Positions 29,420-38,964 of a DNA stretch of 64,000 nucleotides are shown piece by piece. The position numbers and the translations under genes were made by a program. Within the stretch, counting starts at the first letter, position 1. The number at the start of each line of letters is the position of its first letter. This DNA comes from Dyella halodurans. Its GTDB lineage: Bacteria > Pseudomonadota > Gammaproteobacteria > Xanthomonadales > Rhodanobacteraceae. The notes beneath the pieces are model-generated. The model was not told where the DNA came from. It worked only from the letters and a program-made list of their open reading frames with translations, and did not search any database. The DNA lies in assembly GCF_026283925.1 (NCBI RefSeq), contig NZ_JAPDPF010000002.1, positions 620,001 through 684,000 of the forward strand, written 5' to 3'.

Positions 29420-30838
29420 CTAGCCGCCGCGCATGCTGCGATAAGCGTCGAGTGCAGCGACGCGCGTGGCGCCCAGATCGACCATGGGCGCGGGGTAACC
29501 GCTGCGCTTGAGTAGCGCCGCGTCCTTCCACGGCTCGTGCAGCAGGGGTGGCGGCGCCGTGGCAAGCTCGGGCAGCCATCGGCGCAGATACTGCCCCTGA
29601 GGGTCGAACTTCTGCGCCTGGGTCACCGGATTGAACACACGAAAGTACGGCGCGGCATCGGCGCCACTTCCCGCCACCCACTGCCATCCCAGCGTGTTGT
29701 TGGCCAGGTCGGCGTCCACCAGGGTGTCCCAGAACCAACGGGCGCCGTGACGCCAATGCTGCCTGAGGTTCTTGCACAGGAAGCTGGCGACGATCATGCG
29801 CACGCGGTTGTGCATCCAGCCGGTATGCCAGAGTTCGCGCATACCGGCATCCACCAGCGGAATGCCGGTGCGACCGCGCTGCCAGCGCTCCAGCCATGCG
29901 TCATCCTGCGCTGCCCAATGGAAGCCGTCGAAGCGTGGATTGAAGTTCGCCGTGGGCGTGTCTGGAAAGTGGTAAAGCAGATGGTGTGCGAATTCGCGCC
30001 AGCCCAGTTCGCGCAGATAGGGCTCGATGTCCGGGCGACGCCGGGCATCCGTGGCCGCTACCCGATCCGCCAACTGGCGATGAATTTGCCGCGGCGAGAT
30101 TTCGCCGAAATGCAGATGCGGCGACAACCGCGAGGTGCCGTGGCGCGATGGCAAATCACGTGCCTGCGCATAGTCGGCGATGGCATCGTCGGCAAAGATC
30201 TCCAGCAGTTCCTGTGCGCCCTGCTCGCCCGGCCGCCACGCTTCACCCAGGCCACGGTCCCAGGGAATCCGTGGCAATAGCCCCAAGGCCTCCAACGGCG
30301 TGCCACCCGCCACTTCCATGCCACGCAAGCTTGATGGCACCGGCAAGGGCTGGGGGTTGCCCAACTCGGTGCGCAGGCTGCGCCAGAAAGGCGTAAATAC
30401 GCGATACGGCGCCTGCTGCTTCGTTTCGATCTGCCAGGGCTCGCACCAGAGCGCGGCATTGAAGCTTTGCGCTTGCACCCCGTGTTCGCGCAGGGCCGCC
30501 TTGATGTCACGGTCTCGTGCAATGGCGGCCGGCTCGTAAAGCCGATGCCAATACACCGCCGTGGCGCCGGTTTGCGCGAGCAGCTGCCGGAGCACGGCAA
30601 GGCTGTCGCCTTGTCTTATATGCAGCGACACGCCCCGCTCAGCCAGCTGCGCCTGCAAGGCGGCCAGCGAGTGATGCAGCCACCATTGGCTGGCGCCGCC
30701 GGGCCTCCAGTCGCCTTCTTCCTCCGGCGCATGGATATACAGCGGCAACACAAGATCATGCGCGGCACAGGCGGCGCTCAGCGCAGGATGGTCGGCGAGA
30801 CGCAGGTCGCGGCGGAACCAGACGATGGCAGTGGTCAT
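29420..30838 (-). CDS. phrB: Deoxyribodipyrimidine photo-lyase
   Basis: A class I CPD photolyase that repairs UV pyrimidine dimers with blue light. The N-terminal antenna domain starts TTAIVWFRRDLRLADHPAL. The C-terminal FAD domain has LSPHLHFGEISPRQI, LRELGWREFAHHLLYHFPD, TGIPLVDAGMRELWHTGWMH and NRVRMIVASFLCKNL. It continues with WRHGARWFWDTLVDADLA and NNTLGWQWVAGSGADAAPY, with the electron-transfer tryptophans and DxADLANN motif of photolyases. The 472-aa length matches E. coli PhrB. It is a single gene whose 3' end meets the CPA2 antiporter. Confidence 0.95.
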   Translation of the reverse strand: MTTAIVWFRRDLRLADHPALSAACAAHDLVLPLYIHAPEEEGDWRPGGASQWWLHHSLAALQAQLAERGVSLHIRQGDSLAVLRQLLAQTGATAVYWHRLYEPAAIARDRDIKAALREHGVQAQSFNAALWCEPWQIETKQQAPYRVFTPFWRSLRTELGNPQPLPVPSSLRGMEVAGGTPLEALGLLPRIPWDRGLGEAWRPGEQGAQELLEIFADDAIADYAQARDLPSRHGTSRLSPHLHFGEISPRQIHRQLADRVAATDARRRPDIEPYLRELGWREFAHHLLYHFPDTPTANFNPRFDGFHWAAQDDAWLERWQRGRTGIPLVDAGMRELWHTGWMHNRVRMIVASFLCKNLRQHWRHGARWFWDTLVDADLANNTLGWQWVAGSGADAAPYFRVFNPVTQAQKFDPQGQYLRRWLPELATAPPPLLHEPWKDAALLKRSGYPAPMVDLGATRVAALDAYRSMRGG

Positions 30839-30911
30839 GGGCGCAGCTTAGCTTTTGGGGCGCTGGACGTGCGGTCTATTGATCCTGCGAGGAGGATCAG
30901 AGCACCCTCAC

Positions 30912-30997
30912 CGTCATTCCCGCGAAAGCGGGAATCCAGTGCCTTTTGTCTCAAACGGGTCGAAAGCCGCTGGATTCCCGCTTTCGCGGGAATGACG
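30912..30997. repeat. REP-pair (BIME-like) element left of fabV
   Basis: CGTCATTCCCGCGAAAGCGG followed by GAATCCAGTG, about 30 bp of spacer, then CGCTGGATTCCCGCTTTCGC and GGGAATGACG: two facing copies of the same palindrome forming a larger hairpin. A near-identical element lies at 32356-32440 on the other side of fabV. Confidence 0.85.
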
Positions 30998-31029
30998 AGC
31001 TTTTTTGTGCGGATTCTCTCAAACGTCGA

Positions 31030-32235
31030 TCAAAGCTCGACGCAGTCGAAACGACGATCGGCGCTGACGTCTTCCTCGTAGTTCACGTCTGCGCGGCCGA
31101 AGCCGAACAGGCGCAGGAAGTCCTGCTTGTAGCCGGCGTAGTCGGTGAGCTGCGGGAGGTTCTCGGTGGTGACGGTGGGCCACATCGCCTTGCAGGCCTG
31201 CTGCACATCGTCACGCAGCTCCCAGTCGTCGAGACGCAGGCGACCTTCGTCGTCCGTGGTCGGCGCGTTGTGGTCCTTGCGATACAGGGACTCGCGGAAC
31301 AGGCGATTGATCTGCTCGATGGTGCCTTCGTGGAGGCCCTTTTCCTTCATGATGCGGAACACCATGGAGACGTACAGCGGAATCACCGGGATCGCCGCGC
31401 TCGCCTGGGTCACCACCGACTTCATCACGCCGACGTAGGCTTCGAGCCCTTCGGCGGCGTGGCGCTGCTTCAGCTGACGCGCGGTGTTGTCCAGGTGCTG
31501 CTTGGCCTGGCCCAGGGTGCCGTGCCAGTAGATCGGCCAGGTGATCTCGGTGCCCACGTAGCTATAGGCCACGGTCTTGGCTTGCTTGGCCAGCACGCCG
31601 GCCTCGCTCAACGCGTCGATCCACAGCTGCCAGTCCTCGCCACCCATGACGGTGACGGTGTCCTTGATTTCCTGCTCGGTGGCCGGCTCCACCGACACCT
31701 GCACCACGGTGTCCTTGTTGGTGTCGATCGAGGTGGCGGTAAACGTCTCGCCGATGGTCTTGAGCGAGGAGCGCACGACTTCACCGGTATCCGGCAGCTT
31801 GCGCACCGGCGAGGCCAGCGAGTAGACCACGAGGTCGATCGGGCCGCCCATCTCGTTCTTGATCAGTTCGATCGCGCGGGCGCGGGTCTCGTTGGAGAAC
31901 GCATCGCCGTTGATCGACTTGCTGTACAGGCCAGCCTGCTTGGCCAGCTTGTCGAACGCGGCGGAGTTGTACCAGCCGGCCGTGCCGGTCTTGGTCTCGC
32001 TGCTGGGCTTCTCGAAGAACACGCCGAGCGTGGCCGCGCCATAGCCAAAGGCTGCGGTGATGCGCGAGGCCAGGCCGTAGCCGGTGGAGGCACCAATCAC
32101 CAGCACGCGCTTGGGACCGTCGCCAAGGCTGCCTTGCGCCTTGGTGATGTCGATCTGTTCAAGCACATTGCGCTCGCATCCGACCGGATGAGCCGTAATG
32201 CAGATAAAGCCACGCACCTTGGGATTGATGATCAC
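31030..32235 (-). CDS. fabV: Enoyl-ACP reductase FabV (trans-2-enoyl reductase)
   Basis: FabV performs the last reduction in each fatty-acid elongation cycle, using NADH. The 401-residue protein starts [17 protein letters not shown], with the conserved GCERNV nearby. The Rossmann motif [16 protein letters not shown] follows, then VYSLASPVR. The catalytic Tyr-x8-Lys is in [11 protein letters not shown], one residue longer than in FabI. FabV enzymes are known for tolerance to triclosan. No fabI is seen here. The gene stands alone, flanked on both sides by matching REP-pair elements. Confidence 0.95.
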   Translation of the reverse strand: MIINPKVRGFICITAHPVGCERNVLEQIDITKAQGSLGDGPKRVLVIGASTGYGLASRITAAFGYGAATLGVFFEKPSSETKTGTAGWYNSAAFDKLAKQAGLYSKSINGDAFSNETRARAIELIKNEMGGPIDLVVYSLASPVRKLPDTGEVVRSSLKTIGETFTATSIDTNKDTVVQVSVEPATEQEIKDTVTVMGGEDWQLWIDALSEAGVLAKQAKTVAYSYVGTEITWPIYWHGTLGQAKQHLDNTARQLKQRHAAEGLEAYVGVMKSVVTQASAAIPVIPLYVSMVFRIMKEKGLHEGTIEQINRLFRESLYRKDHNAPTTDDEGRLRLDDWELRDDVQQACKAMWPTVTTENLPQLTDYAGYKQDFLRLFGFGRADVNYEEDVSADRRFDCVEL

Positions 32236-32355
32236 TCGCTAGCTCCTGGTAGCAAACCGCAAACCGGCATGATAACCCGGGCCCCGGGCCATGCGCTGCC
32301 GTAGGGATCCGGCTGCGAGGTGCCTGCCCCGCGAGGGAAGCCTCACGAAAGTCCT

Positions 32356-32440
32356 CGTCATTCCCGCGAAAGCGGGAATCCAGTGCCTTTGGCTTCGTGG
32401 GGCTGAAAGTCGCTGGATTCCCGCTTTCGCGGGAATGACG
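32356..32440. repeat. REP-pair (BIME-like) element right of fabV
   Basis: Two facing copies of the CATTCCCGCGAAAGCGGGAA palindrome with CAGTG/CGCTG extensions and a spacer of about 25 bp, nearly identical to 30912-30997. It lies between fabV and hpnB. The remainder of 32236-32489 shows no gene. Confidence 0.85.
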
Positions 32441-32489
32441 GGGGGAGGCTCGGCTTTCTTGAGGTTCCCAAGGGTGGCCTATGCAGACA

Positions 32490-33596
32490 TCAGGCGTTGT
32501 AGACCCGCCCCTTCCACTGCGACCGCACGCCACGCCAGTAACGGATGGCCGAACTCCAGGTCATGGCGAGATAGAGCGTCGCGCTGAGCGGCAGCAGCAG
32601 GGCCCACAGCGGGGACATCCGGTAGTAGCGGAGCATCGGCAGGTAGCTCGCGGTCATGGCCAGCCACGCGGTCAAGGCCAGGGGCCAGACCTGCGGCGCG
32701 GCGAGCAAGGCCAACGGCGCGCCATAGGCCAGGGCAAAGACGGCCGTCACCGCCAGCAACAGCAAGGTGGAATAGCCAAGCTGGGTGAACGCCGAACGGG
32801 CCACCATCTGATGGATCGACCCCAGGCTGCCGTAAGGGCGCAAGCTCACCACATCACGGCTCAGCCCTAGCCAGGTGCGATAGCCCGACTGTTTGACCTG
32901 GCGCGCCAGGGTGCAATCGTCGATCAAGGCATCACGCAGGCTGGCAAATGCACCGATACGCTGCAGCACCTCCGTATCCACCAGGATGCAGCCGCCTGCC
33001 GCCGCCGCAACCAGTCGACTCTTTGAATTGGACAACGCAAACGGATAGAGCAGCTTGAAGTAGTAGACGAAGACGGGCAGCAGCAGGCGATCCCAGAAAC
33101 TGGTTCGTCGCAGGTCGGCCATCAGCGACACCAACTGACGTTGTTCGCGGCGCTTGTGCGCCACCAGGGTGGCCAGCATGCCCGGCCGCAGCTGGATATC
33201 GGCGTCCAGCAGCAAGGTCAGCGGCGTGCGCACCTGCTTGCTGCCCTGCTCCAGGGCCCATAGCTTGCCGGCCCAGCCTTCCGGCAAAGGCTGGCCGCTG
33301 ATCACGCGGGTACCTGGAAAGGCAGCAGCGATGCTGGCGGTGGCGTCGGTGGACTGGTCGTCGACCACGATGACCTGGAGCCCCTTCCCCTGCGCTTGCA
33401 GACCCGCGAGGGTGACGCCAAGCACGTCGCCCTCGTTGCGCGCGGGAATCAGCACGGTGACGTCGCTGAAATCGAACGCCTGGCCCGCGGCCGGATCGGC
33501 CTCGAGATGCTCGCGCGTGCTCCAGGGCCGCCAGGGCACCAGCAGCAGACCCAGCCACATCAGGGCGGGCACTAGGGCACACGCAAGCATGAACAT
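32490..33596 (-). CDS. hpnB: Hopanoid biosynthesis glycosyltransferase HpnB
   Basis: A 368-residue membrane-anchored GT2-family protein. There is one N-terminal TM segment (ACALVPALMWLGLLLVPW), then the GT-A domain with VTVLIPARNEGDVLGVTL, VIVVDDQSTDATASI, LLLDADIQLRPGML (DxD-type) and DALIDDCTLARQVKQ, and three or so C-terminal TM segments. Homologues occur next to hpnA and hpnH in many hopanoid loci. The acceptor has not been firmly established; mutants elsewhere have little effect on major hopanoids. It follows hpnH by 5 bp on the same strand, so the two form one unit. Confidence 0.9.
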   Translation of the reverse strand: MFMLACALVPALMWLGLLLVPWRPWSTREHLEADPAAGQAFDFSDVTVLIPARNEGDVLGVTLAGLQAQGKGLQVIVVDDQSTDATASIAAAFPGTRVISGQPLPEGWAGKLWALEQGSKQVRTPLTLLLDADIQLRPGMLATLVAHKRREQRQLVSLMADLRRTSFWDRLLLPVFVYYFKLLYPFALSNSKSRLVAAAAGGCILVDTEVLQRIGAFASLRDALIDDCTLARQVKQSGYRTWLGLSRDVVSLRPYGSLGSIHQMVARSAFTQLGYSTLLLLAVTAVFALAYGAPLALLAAPQVWPLALTAWLAMTASYLPMLRYYRMSPLWALLLPLSATLYLAMTWSSAIRYWRGVRSQWKGRVYNA

Positions 33597-33601
33597 CGGC
33601 G

Positions 33602-34744
33602 TCAGTGGCCGGCATCCGCTCCGGTAGTGGCGCTACGGCGTTGAATGGCGCTGATCGGGATGTGCACCGCGGTGGCGTCGGCACGCTCGCCATACAACAC
33701 CGGCAGATCGGGAGCCATCGCTCCTTCGGTGCGCGGGCCAAACGTCGCCACGCGGGCAGCCTTCAGCGGATGCGCGAAGGTATCGTTCACCGCGCTGCCT
33801 TCGAAGCCGCAGTGCGCCATGCAGTTATCGCACTTGGGATTGATGCCGACGCCGTACTTGTCCCACTCGGTGTCTTCCATCAACTCCTTGTAGGTCTTGG
33901 CATAACCCTCGTCGACCAGCAGATAGCAGGGCTTTTGCCAACCGAAGATGTTGTAGGTGGGATTGGACCAGGGCGTGCACTGGTAGCTCTGGTTGCCGGC
34001 AATGAAGTCGAGGAACATCGACGACTGGTTGAATACCCACTTGCTCTTGCGTTCCTTGCCGAGCCTGAAGATGTCGCGGAACAGCTGCTTGCTTTCGGTA
34101 CGCCCCAGGAACACGTCCTGGCGCGGTGCATGCTGGTAGCTGTAGCCGGGTGACACGGTGATGCCTTCGATGCCGAGCGACATCGCGAAATCGAAGAAGT
34201 CCGCGATCTCTTCCGACGGCTCGCTATTGAACAGCGTGCAATTGATGGTCACGCGGAACCCGCGCGACAAGGCGAGCTTGATCGCGGTCACCGCCTTGTC
34301 GAATACACCATCCATGCATACCGAGGCGTCGTGGCGCTTCTCCAGGCCGTCGAGATGAATTGACCAGGTGAAATACGGCGAAGGCGTGTATTCGTCGATG
34401 TGCTTCGGCAACAGGATCGCGTTGGTGCACAGATAAACGAACTTCTCGCGGGCGATGATGCCCTGGACGATCTGCGGCAGCTCCTTGTGAATCAGCGGCT
34501 CGCCTCCGGGAATGGAAACGACCGGTGCATCGCACTCGTCCACGGCGCTCAAGGCGTCCTCGACGCTCATGCGTTTCTGCAGGATGTCTTTCGGATGATC
34601 GATCTTGCCGCAACCGGCGCAGGCCAGATTGCACTGGAACAATGGCTCCAACATCATCGCCAGCGGATAGCGCGACTGGCCGCTGAGTTTCTTGCCGACG
34701 ATGTAGCTGGCGATCTTGACCTGCTGAATAAGAGGAATGCCCAA
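33602..34744 (-). CDS. hpnH: Adenosyl-hopene transferase HpnH (radical SAM)
   Basis: HpnH attaches a 5'-deoxyadenosyl group to diploptene, giving adenosylhopane, the first step of side-chain extension. I place the start at a TTG (34744), because GAGGAG lies just upstream and the protein then begins MGIPLIQQVKIASYIVG like its family. The [4Fe-4S]-binding CNLACAGCGK gives Cys38, Cys42 and Cys45. PVVSIPGGEPLIHKEL is the GGE motif, and a SPASM-like Cys cluster (CDNCMAHCGF) lies near the C-terminus. The length of 380 aa is normal. It leads a two-gene unit with hpnB. It needs reduced flavodoxin or ferredoxin, so the fpr gene in this locus is of interest. Confidence 0.93.
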   Translation of the reverse strand: MGIPLIQQVKIASYIVGKKLSGQSRYPLAMMLEPLFQCNLACAGCGKIDHPKDILQKRMSVEDALSAVDECDAPVVSIPGGEPLIHKELPQIVQGIIAREKFVYLCTNAILLPKHIDEYTPSPYFTWSIHLDGLEKRHDASVCMDGVFDKAVTAIKLALSRGFRVTINCTLFNSEPSEEIADFFDFAMSLGIEGITVSPGYSYQHAPRQDVFLGRTESKQLFRDIFRLGKERKSKWVFNQSSMFLDFIAGNQSYQCTPWSNPTYNIFGWQKPCYLLVDEGYAKTYKELMEDTEWDKYGVGINPKCDNCMAHCGFEGSAVNDTFAHPLKAARVATFGPRTEGAMAPDLPVLYGERADATAVHIPISAIQRRSATTGADAGH

Positions 34745-34868
34745 CGGAATCTCCTCGTAGCGTATCGACCGACCTCTCCGACACTTCGCCATAGCCATGG
34801 CGGAAAACAAGTGCCGGAGCCGTCATGCGTAGGTATTGAGTATATCCATCCAATTAACCGTGCTGCCC

Positions 34869-35525
34869 TCAGGACGGAAGCAGTGCGGGTGGCGCCATGG
34901 CGTGAGGATACTCCCTACGCAGGCGTTCCCATTCAATCTTGAACCAGGGCGTAAAGGACTGCGGCTGCGCCGCGATTTCCTCGTCCAGCGCCGCTGGCGA
35001 CACATAGCGCAATCCGGAAATCTCGTTCACGTTGGCGACAGGCAAGGCATCGCTATGGCCCACATAAACCCAGCACAACTCATGCTCGGCGCCTTCGGCA
35101 TCGAACTGCGCCTGATACTGGAACTTGAACTGGAAGGCCAGCTCGCACTGCATACCGAGCTCCTCGGCGAGTCGCCGATGAATCGCCGTCTCCATGGCCT
35201 CGCCACGACGCGGATGACTGCAGCAGGTGTTAGACCAGAAGCCTGGCCATAAGCGTTTGCCGGGAGCGCGCTGCTGCAGCAGCAACTCACCCTGGGGATT
35301 GAAGATGAACAGTGAGAAAGCCCGATGCAGGATGCCCTGCCCGCTGTGCGCGGCAGCCTTGTCGAGGAATCCCATCTCCTGGTCGCGCTCGTCGACCAGC
35401 ACCAGCGGCTCGTCATGAAAGGACACGACACTGCTCGACGACTGTCCTTGGTAGTAATCCAACTCTCGGTTAGTCAAGGTCGAACCTCTCTCACCCAGCG
35501 GACGGAACTCGGTTTTGGTCTTCAC
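34869..35525 (-). CDS. idi: Isopentenyl-diphosphate delta-isomerase, type I
   Basis: Idi interconverts IPP and DMAPP. The 218-residue protein belongs to the Nudix superfamily. It has LVLVDERDQEMGFLDK, RAFSLFIFNPQGELLLQQRA, WPGFWSNTCCSHPRRGE (catalytic Cys and metal-binding His), RRLAEELGM (Nudix helix) and EHELCWVYVG with the catalytic Glu. The C-terminal FTPWFKIEWERL is conserved. Type I enzymes are dispensable in MEP-pathway bacteria, so its place 124 bp upstream of hpnH suggests it boosts precursor supply for hopanoids. The N-terminal 30 residues, rich in Ser and Gln, are not conserved. Confidence 0.93.
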   Translation of the reverse strand: MKTKTEFRPLGERGSTLTNRELDYYQGQSSSSVVSFHDEPLVLVDERDQEMGFLDKAAAHSGQGILHRAFSLFIFNPQGELLLQQRAPGKRLWPGFWSNTCCSHPRRGEAMETAIHRRLAEELGMQCELAFQFKFQYQAQFDAEGAEHELCWVYVGHSDALPVANVNEISGLRYVSPAALDEEIAAQPQSFTPWFKIEWERLRREYPHAMAPPALLPS

Positions 35526-35674
35526 GTCGGCATCACATATACGCTAGCCAGGAAGACAGCCCGTCAAGGGCGCGGGGTCAGGCTAACAAATGATGGCATT
35601 GAATGAGTAGCCCTCGTCCTCCGTGAGTCGACGGCCTCGCGATTTGCCCGCCTGGACATCCCGGAGGATTTTCC

Positions 35675-36259
35675 CTAAGGCGGCCCAGGACCATTCACGC
35701 GGGTCCACACCGTATTGCCGCCTAGCAGGCTGACGCCGATATAGCCGCGCAGGCTCAGCTTGTCTGCGCTGAGCAAGCGGATCTGGCAGTGGTAAACCTT
35801 GCCGTTGTTGGAGTTGTAGACGCGCCCGTCCACCCACATACGACGATCGGGGTCATAACGCAGGCCCCATAGCAGACGCAGCCCCGTCAACGGTCGCGAA
35901 CGCAACGCCGGGTCGGGATTATTGCGGTCCGTGACGGTTTTCCCCTTGAGCTCAGGGCCGTCCTCCGGGCCGTACTTGTCGTGCAGCTGCCAGGCAATAT
36001 GCCCTTCGTATTGATCGCCAACCTGCTCGATCTGGATCACCGCGTCGCGGCTCTCAACCAGCCAGTAGCCCACGATGGTCGGTGCCGGCCTCGCTTGCTG
36101 CGGGCCTTCGCCAGCGCTGGCGGCAAACGCACTGCACAGCAGCAGCCCGAACAGACCTGGCACGAGGCATCCAAGCCACCGGCCCAGCGCAGCTTGCCTG
36201 CGCCGCGTCACAGTCGCGGGATGATGGCCAGCGCGAATTTGCGTTTTTGCCTGACTCAT
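35675..36259 (-). CDS. DUF2147 family exported protein
   Basis: A 194-residue protein with a long signal peptide: a basic start (ATVTRRRQAALGRW), a hydrophobic core (LGCLVPGLFGLLLCSAFA) and cleavage near SAFAASAGEG. The mature part has the DUF2147 pattern: IVGYWLVESRDAVIQIEQ, YEGHIAWQLHD, DRNNPDPALRSRPLTGLRLLW, WVDGRVYNSNNGKVYHC and LRGYIGVSLLGGNTVWTRV, a calycin-like beta barrel. Function is unknown; in some bacteria members are induced by envelope or metal stress. It lies between idi and hpnI and is divergent from hpnI with 47 bp between starts, so it shares a promoter region with a hopanoid gene. Confidence 0.85.
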   Translation of the reverse strand: MSQAKTQIRAGHHPATVTRRRQAALGRWLGCLVPGLFGLLLCSAFAASAGEGPQQARPAPTIVGYWLVESRDAVIQIEQVGDQYEGHIAWQLHDKYGPEDGPELKGKTVTDRNNPDPALRSRPLTGLRLLWGLRYDPDRRMWVDGRVYNSNNGKVYHCQIRLLSADKLSLRGYIGVSLLGGNTVWTRVNGPGPP

Positions 36260-36306
36260 GGGGTAACTTTAGGAACAACCGTGGAAGGCGCCAAACCATC
36301 GCGACC

Positions 36307-37464
36307 ATGCCGACCCTGCCTGTTACCGACATGCTTCTACTCTGGATCGGCACCGGCCTCAATCTGGCGGCCGCGGCTTATGCCTGCGTGAGCCTGTGGG
36401 CGTGGTTTCGCTGCCGCCACGCGCAGGCTGGGCGACCGGCAGGCCGGGCCATCCACCCGGTCAGCGTGTTCAAACCCCTGCATGGCGCCGAGCCGCGTCT
36501 CTACGAAAACCTGCGCAGTTTCTGCCTGCAGGACCACGCCAACTATCAATTGCTGTTAGGCGTACGCGAAGCGGATGATCCGGCCATCGCGGTGGTGGAA
36601 CGACTGATCGCGGAATTCCCCGCGCTGCCCATCCGGCTGGTGGTCGACCCACGCATCCATGGGGCCAACCTCAAAGTCAGCAACCTGATCAATCTTCGGC
36701 CTCACGCGCAACACGACTGGCTGGTGCTGGCCGACAGCGACATCAGCGTGTCCGTGGATTATCTGTCGCGGGTGACGGCACCGCTGGCCGATGCGGACGT
36801 GGGCATCGTCACCTGCCTCTACCATGGCGTCGCCGAAGGCGGCTTCTGGTCCCGACTGGGTTGCCTGTTTATCGATGACTGGTTTGCACCGTCGGCACGG
36901 CTCGCGCATGCCTTCGGCTCCACCCGCTTCGCCTTCGGCTCCACCATTGCCTTGCGCCGCGAGACCCTGGACGCCATCGGCGGCTTCGAGATTTTATGCG
37001 ACACCCTCGCGGACGACTTCTGGCTTGGCGAGCTGAGCCGCCGCGCGGGGCTGCGTACGGTGCTGTCCGACCTGGTGGTGGGTACCGAGGTCAGTGAGAC
37101 GAGCTTTCACGCGCTGTGGACACATGAGCTGCGTTGGTTGCGCACGATCCGTGCGATCGCTCCGGCCGGCTTCGCCATGACCTTCGTATGCTTCACCTGG
37201 CCCGTGCTGGTGCTCGGCCTGGTGCTGGCGCCTACCCCGCCCAATGCCTTGCTGGCGCTGCTGGGCGGCGGCGCCAGGGTGGTGCGCTATGTGGCGCAAC
37301 GGCGTGGCACGGCCCGAACCTCGCCTTGGCACGACCTCGGGTTGACCCCATACCGTGACCTGCTGTTACTGTTCGAGTGGGCGATGGCACTCACCCGCTG
37401 GCGGGTCGAGTGGCGCGGACGCGTATTGCATGCTCGCAAGCATGCGCCCACGCGGTATTCTTGA
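36307..37464 (+). CDS. hpnI: Hopanoid glycosyltransferase HpnI
   Basis: HpnI transfers N-acetylglucosamine to bacteriohopanetetrol, starting the glucosamine head group. The start at 36307 (MPTLPVTDMLLLWIG) is taken; the frame is open further upstream but not conserved. The 385-residue protein has an N-terminal TM, then a GT2 domain of the ceramide-glucosyltransferase type (GT21): HPVSVFKPLHGAEPRLYENL, YQLLLGVREADDPAI, LVLADSDISVSVDYL (D-x-D), FGSTIALRRETLDAIGGFE and HELRWLRTIRAI (the QxxRW-like motif). C-terminal TM segments follow. It begins the hpnI-J-K-L unit. Confidence 0.92.
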   Translation: MPTLPVTDMLLLWIGTGLNLAAAAYACVSLWAWFRCRHAQAGRPAGRAIHPVSVFKPLHGAEPRLYENLRSFCLQDHANYQLLLGVREADDPAIAVVERLIAEFPALPIRLVVDPRIHGANLKVSNLINLRPHAQHDWLVLADSDISVSVDYLSRVTAPLADADVGIVTCLYHGVAEGGFWSRLGCLFIDDWFAPSARLAHAFGSTRFAFGSTIALRRETLDAIGGFEILCDTLADDFWLGELSRRAGLRTVLSDLVVGTEVSETSFHALWTHELRWLRTIRAIAPAGFAMTFVCFTWPVLVLGLVLAPTPPNALLALLGGGARVVRYVAQRRGTARTSPWHDLGLTPYRDLLLLFEWAMALTRWRVEWRGRVLHARKHAPTRYS

Positions 37465-37536
37465 AAGCGATTGCGATAGTGCGACTAACAACTCATTGCG
37501 GATCTAGACTGAACTGCTGCAGGAGCTTGGTAATCC

Positions 37537-38964
37537 ATGAAGACGCTATTTCTGCAAGCCCCGTCCTTTGACGGTTTTGATGGTGGTGCGGGCTCCCGTT
37601 ACCAGTGCAGGCGCGAGGTCAAGAGTTTCTGGTACCCCACCTGGCTGGTCCAGCCGGCTGCGCTGGTGCCTGACTCGCGCGTCATCGATGCTCCGGTGGA
37701 AGAGCTATCGGTGGAGGCGACGCTGGACATCGCCGCCGACTACCCGCTGGTGATCATCCACACCAGCACGCCGTCCTTCCCCACCGACGCGAAATTTGCC
37801 GAACTGCTCAAGGCCCGCCGGCCTGACATCGTGATTGGCCTGATCGGCGCCAAGGTGGCGGTTGACCCCGTCGGGTCGCTACAGGCGACAACAGCCATCG
37901 ACTTCGTGGCGCGCGAGGAATTCGACTACACCTGCAAGGAAGTCGCCGAGGGGCTTCCCTTCAGCGACATCAACGGCATCAGCTACCGGCTGGCCGACGG
38001 CAGCATCCAGCACAATCCGGCGCGCGCGACCATCGAGAACATGGACGACCTGCCCTTCGTGGCACCGATCTACAAGCGCGACCTGAAGATCGAAGGTTAC
38101 TTCATCGGTTACCTCAAGCACCCTTACGTTTCGATCTACACCGGTCGCGGCTGCCGCTCGAAATGCACGTTCTGCCTGTGGCCGCAGACCGTCGGCGGGC
38201 ATCGCTACCGCGTACGCTCGGTCGCCAACGTGCTCGCCGAAACGCAGTGGATCAAGGACAACATGCCCGAAGTCCGCGAGCTGATGTTCGACGACGATAC
38301 GTTTACCGACAGCGCCAACATGGAACGCGTGCACGAGATTGCCCGCGGGCTGCATGCACAAGGTTGGACCTGGAGCTGCAATGCCAAGGCCAACGTGCCC
38401 TATGAGTCGCTGAAGATCATGCGGGAAAACGGTTTGCGCGTGCTGCTGGTGGGCTACGAGTCGGGCGACGACCAGATCCTGCACAACATCAAGAAGGGCC
38501 TGCGCACCGATATCGCGCGCACGTTCGCGGAAAACTGCCGCAAGCTCGGCATTCGCGTGCACGGCACCTTCATCCTCGGCCTGCCGGGCGAAACCAAGGA
38601 AACCATCGCCAAGACCATCGAGTACGCCAAGGAGATCAACCCGTTCACCATCCAGGTGTCGCTGGCCGCGCCGTATCCCGGCACGACCATGTACAAACAG
38701 GCGATCGAGAACGGTTGGCTTGAGGCGAACAAGGCCATCAACCTGGTCGACGACAAGGGCGTGCAGATTGCGCAAATCAGCTATCCGCACTTGTCGACGG
38801 AAGAGATCTTCCACGGCGTGGAGACGTTCTATCGCAGCTTCTACTTCCGACCTTCGAAGATCTGGGAGATCGTCAAGGAGATGGCGGGCAGCTGGGAGAT
38901 GACCAAGCGACGATTGCGCGAAGGCGTGGAGTTCTTCCGTTTCCTGCATGCGCACGAGGCTTGA
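37537..38964 (+). CDS. hpnJ: Hopanoid radical SAM protein HpnJ (cyclitol ether synthase)
   Basis: HpnJ converts bacteriohopanetetrol glucosamine to the cyclitol ether by ring contraction. The 475-residue protein has an N-terminal cobalamin-binding-type domain (1-130) with TLFLQAPSFDGFDGG and LVIIHTSTPSFPTDAKFAEL. The radical SAM domain follows, with Cys206, Cys210 and Cys213 in GCRSKCTFC followed by LWPQTVGG. Later motifs are MFDDDTFTDSANMERV, VGYESGDDQILHNIKKG and GTFILGLPGETKET. The B12-binding His motif is not obvious, so the N-domain may be structural. It starts 72 bp after hpnI and ends overlapping the longest reading of hpnK, so co-transcription is very likely. Confidence 0.92.
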   Translation: MKTLFLQAPSFDGFDGGAGSRYQCRREVKSFWYPTWLVQPAALVPDSRVIDAPVEELSVEATLDIAADYPLVIIHTSTPSFPTDAKFAELLKARRPDIVIGLIGAKVAVDPVGSLQATTAIDFVAREEFDYTCKEVAEGLPFSDINGISYRLADGSIQHNPARATIENMDDLPFVAPIYKRDLKIEGYFIGYLKHPYVSIYTGRGCRSKCTFCLWPQTVGGHRYRVRSVANVLAETQWIKDNMPEVRELMFDDDTFTDSANMERVHEIARGLHAQGWTWSCNAKANVPYESLKIMRENGLRVLLVGYESGDDQILHNIKKGLRTDIARTFAENCRKLGIRVHGTFILGLPGETKETIAKTIEYAKEINPFTIQVSLAAPYPGTTMYKQAIENGWLEANKAINLVDDKGVQIAQISYPHLSTEEIFHGVETFYRSFYFRPSKIWEIVKEMAGSWEMTKRRLREGVEFFRFLHAHEA

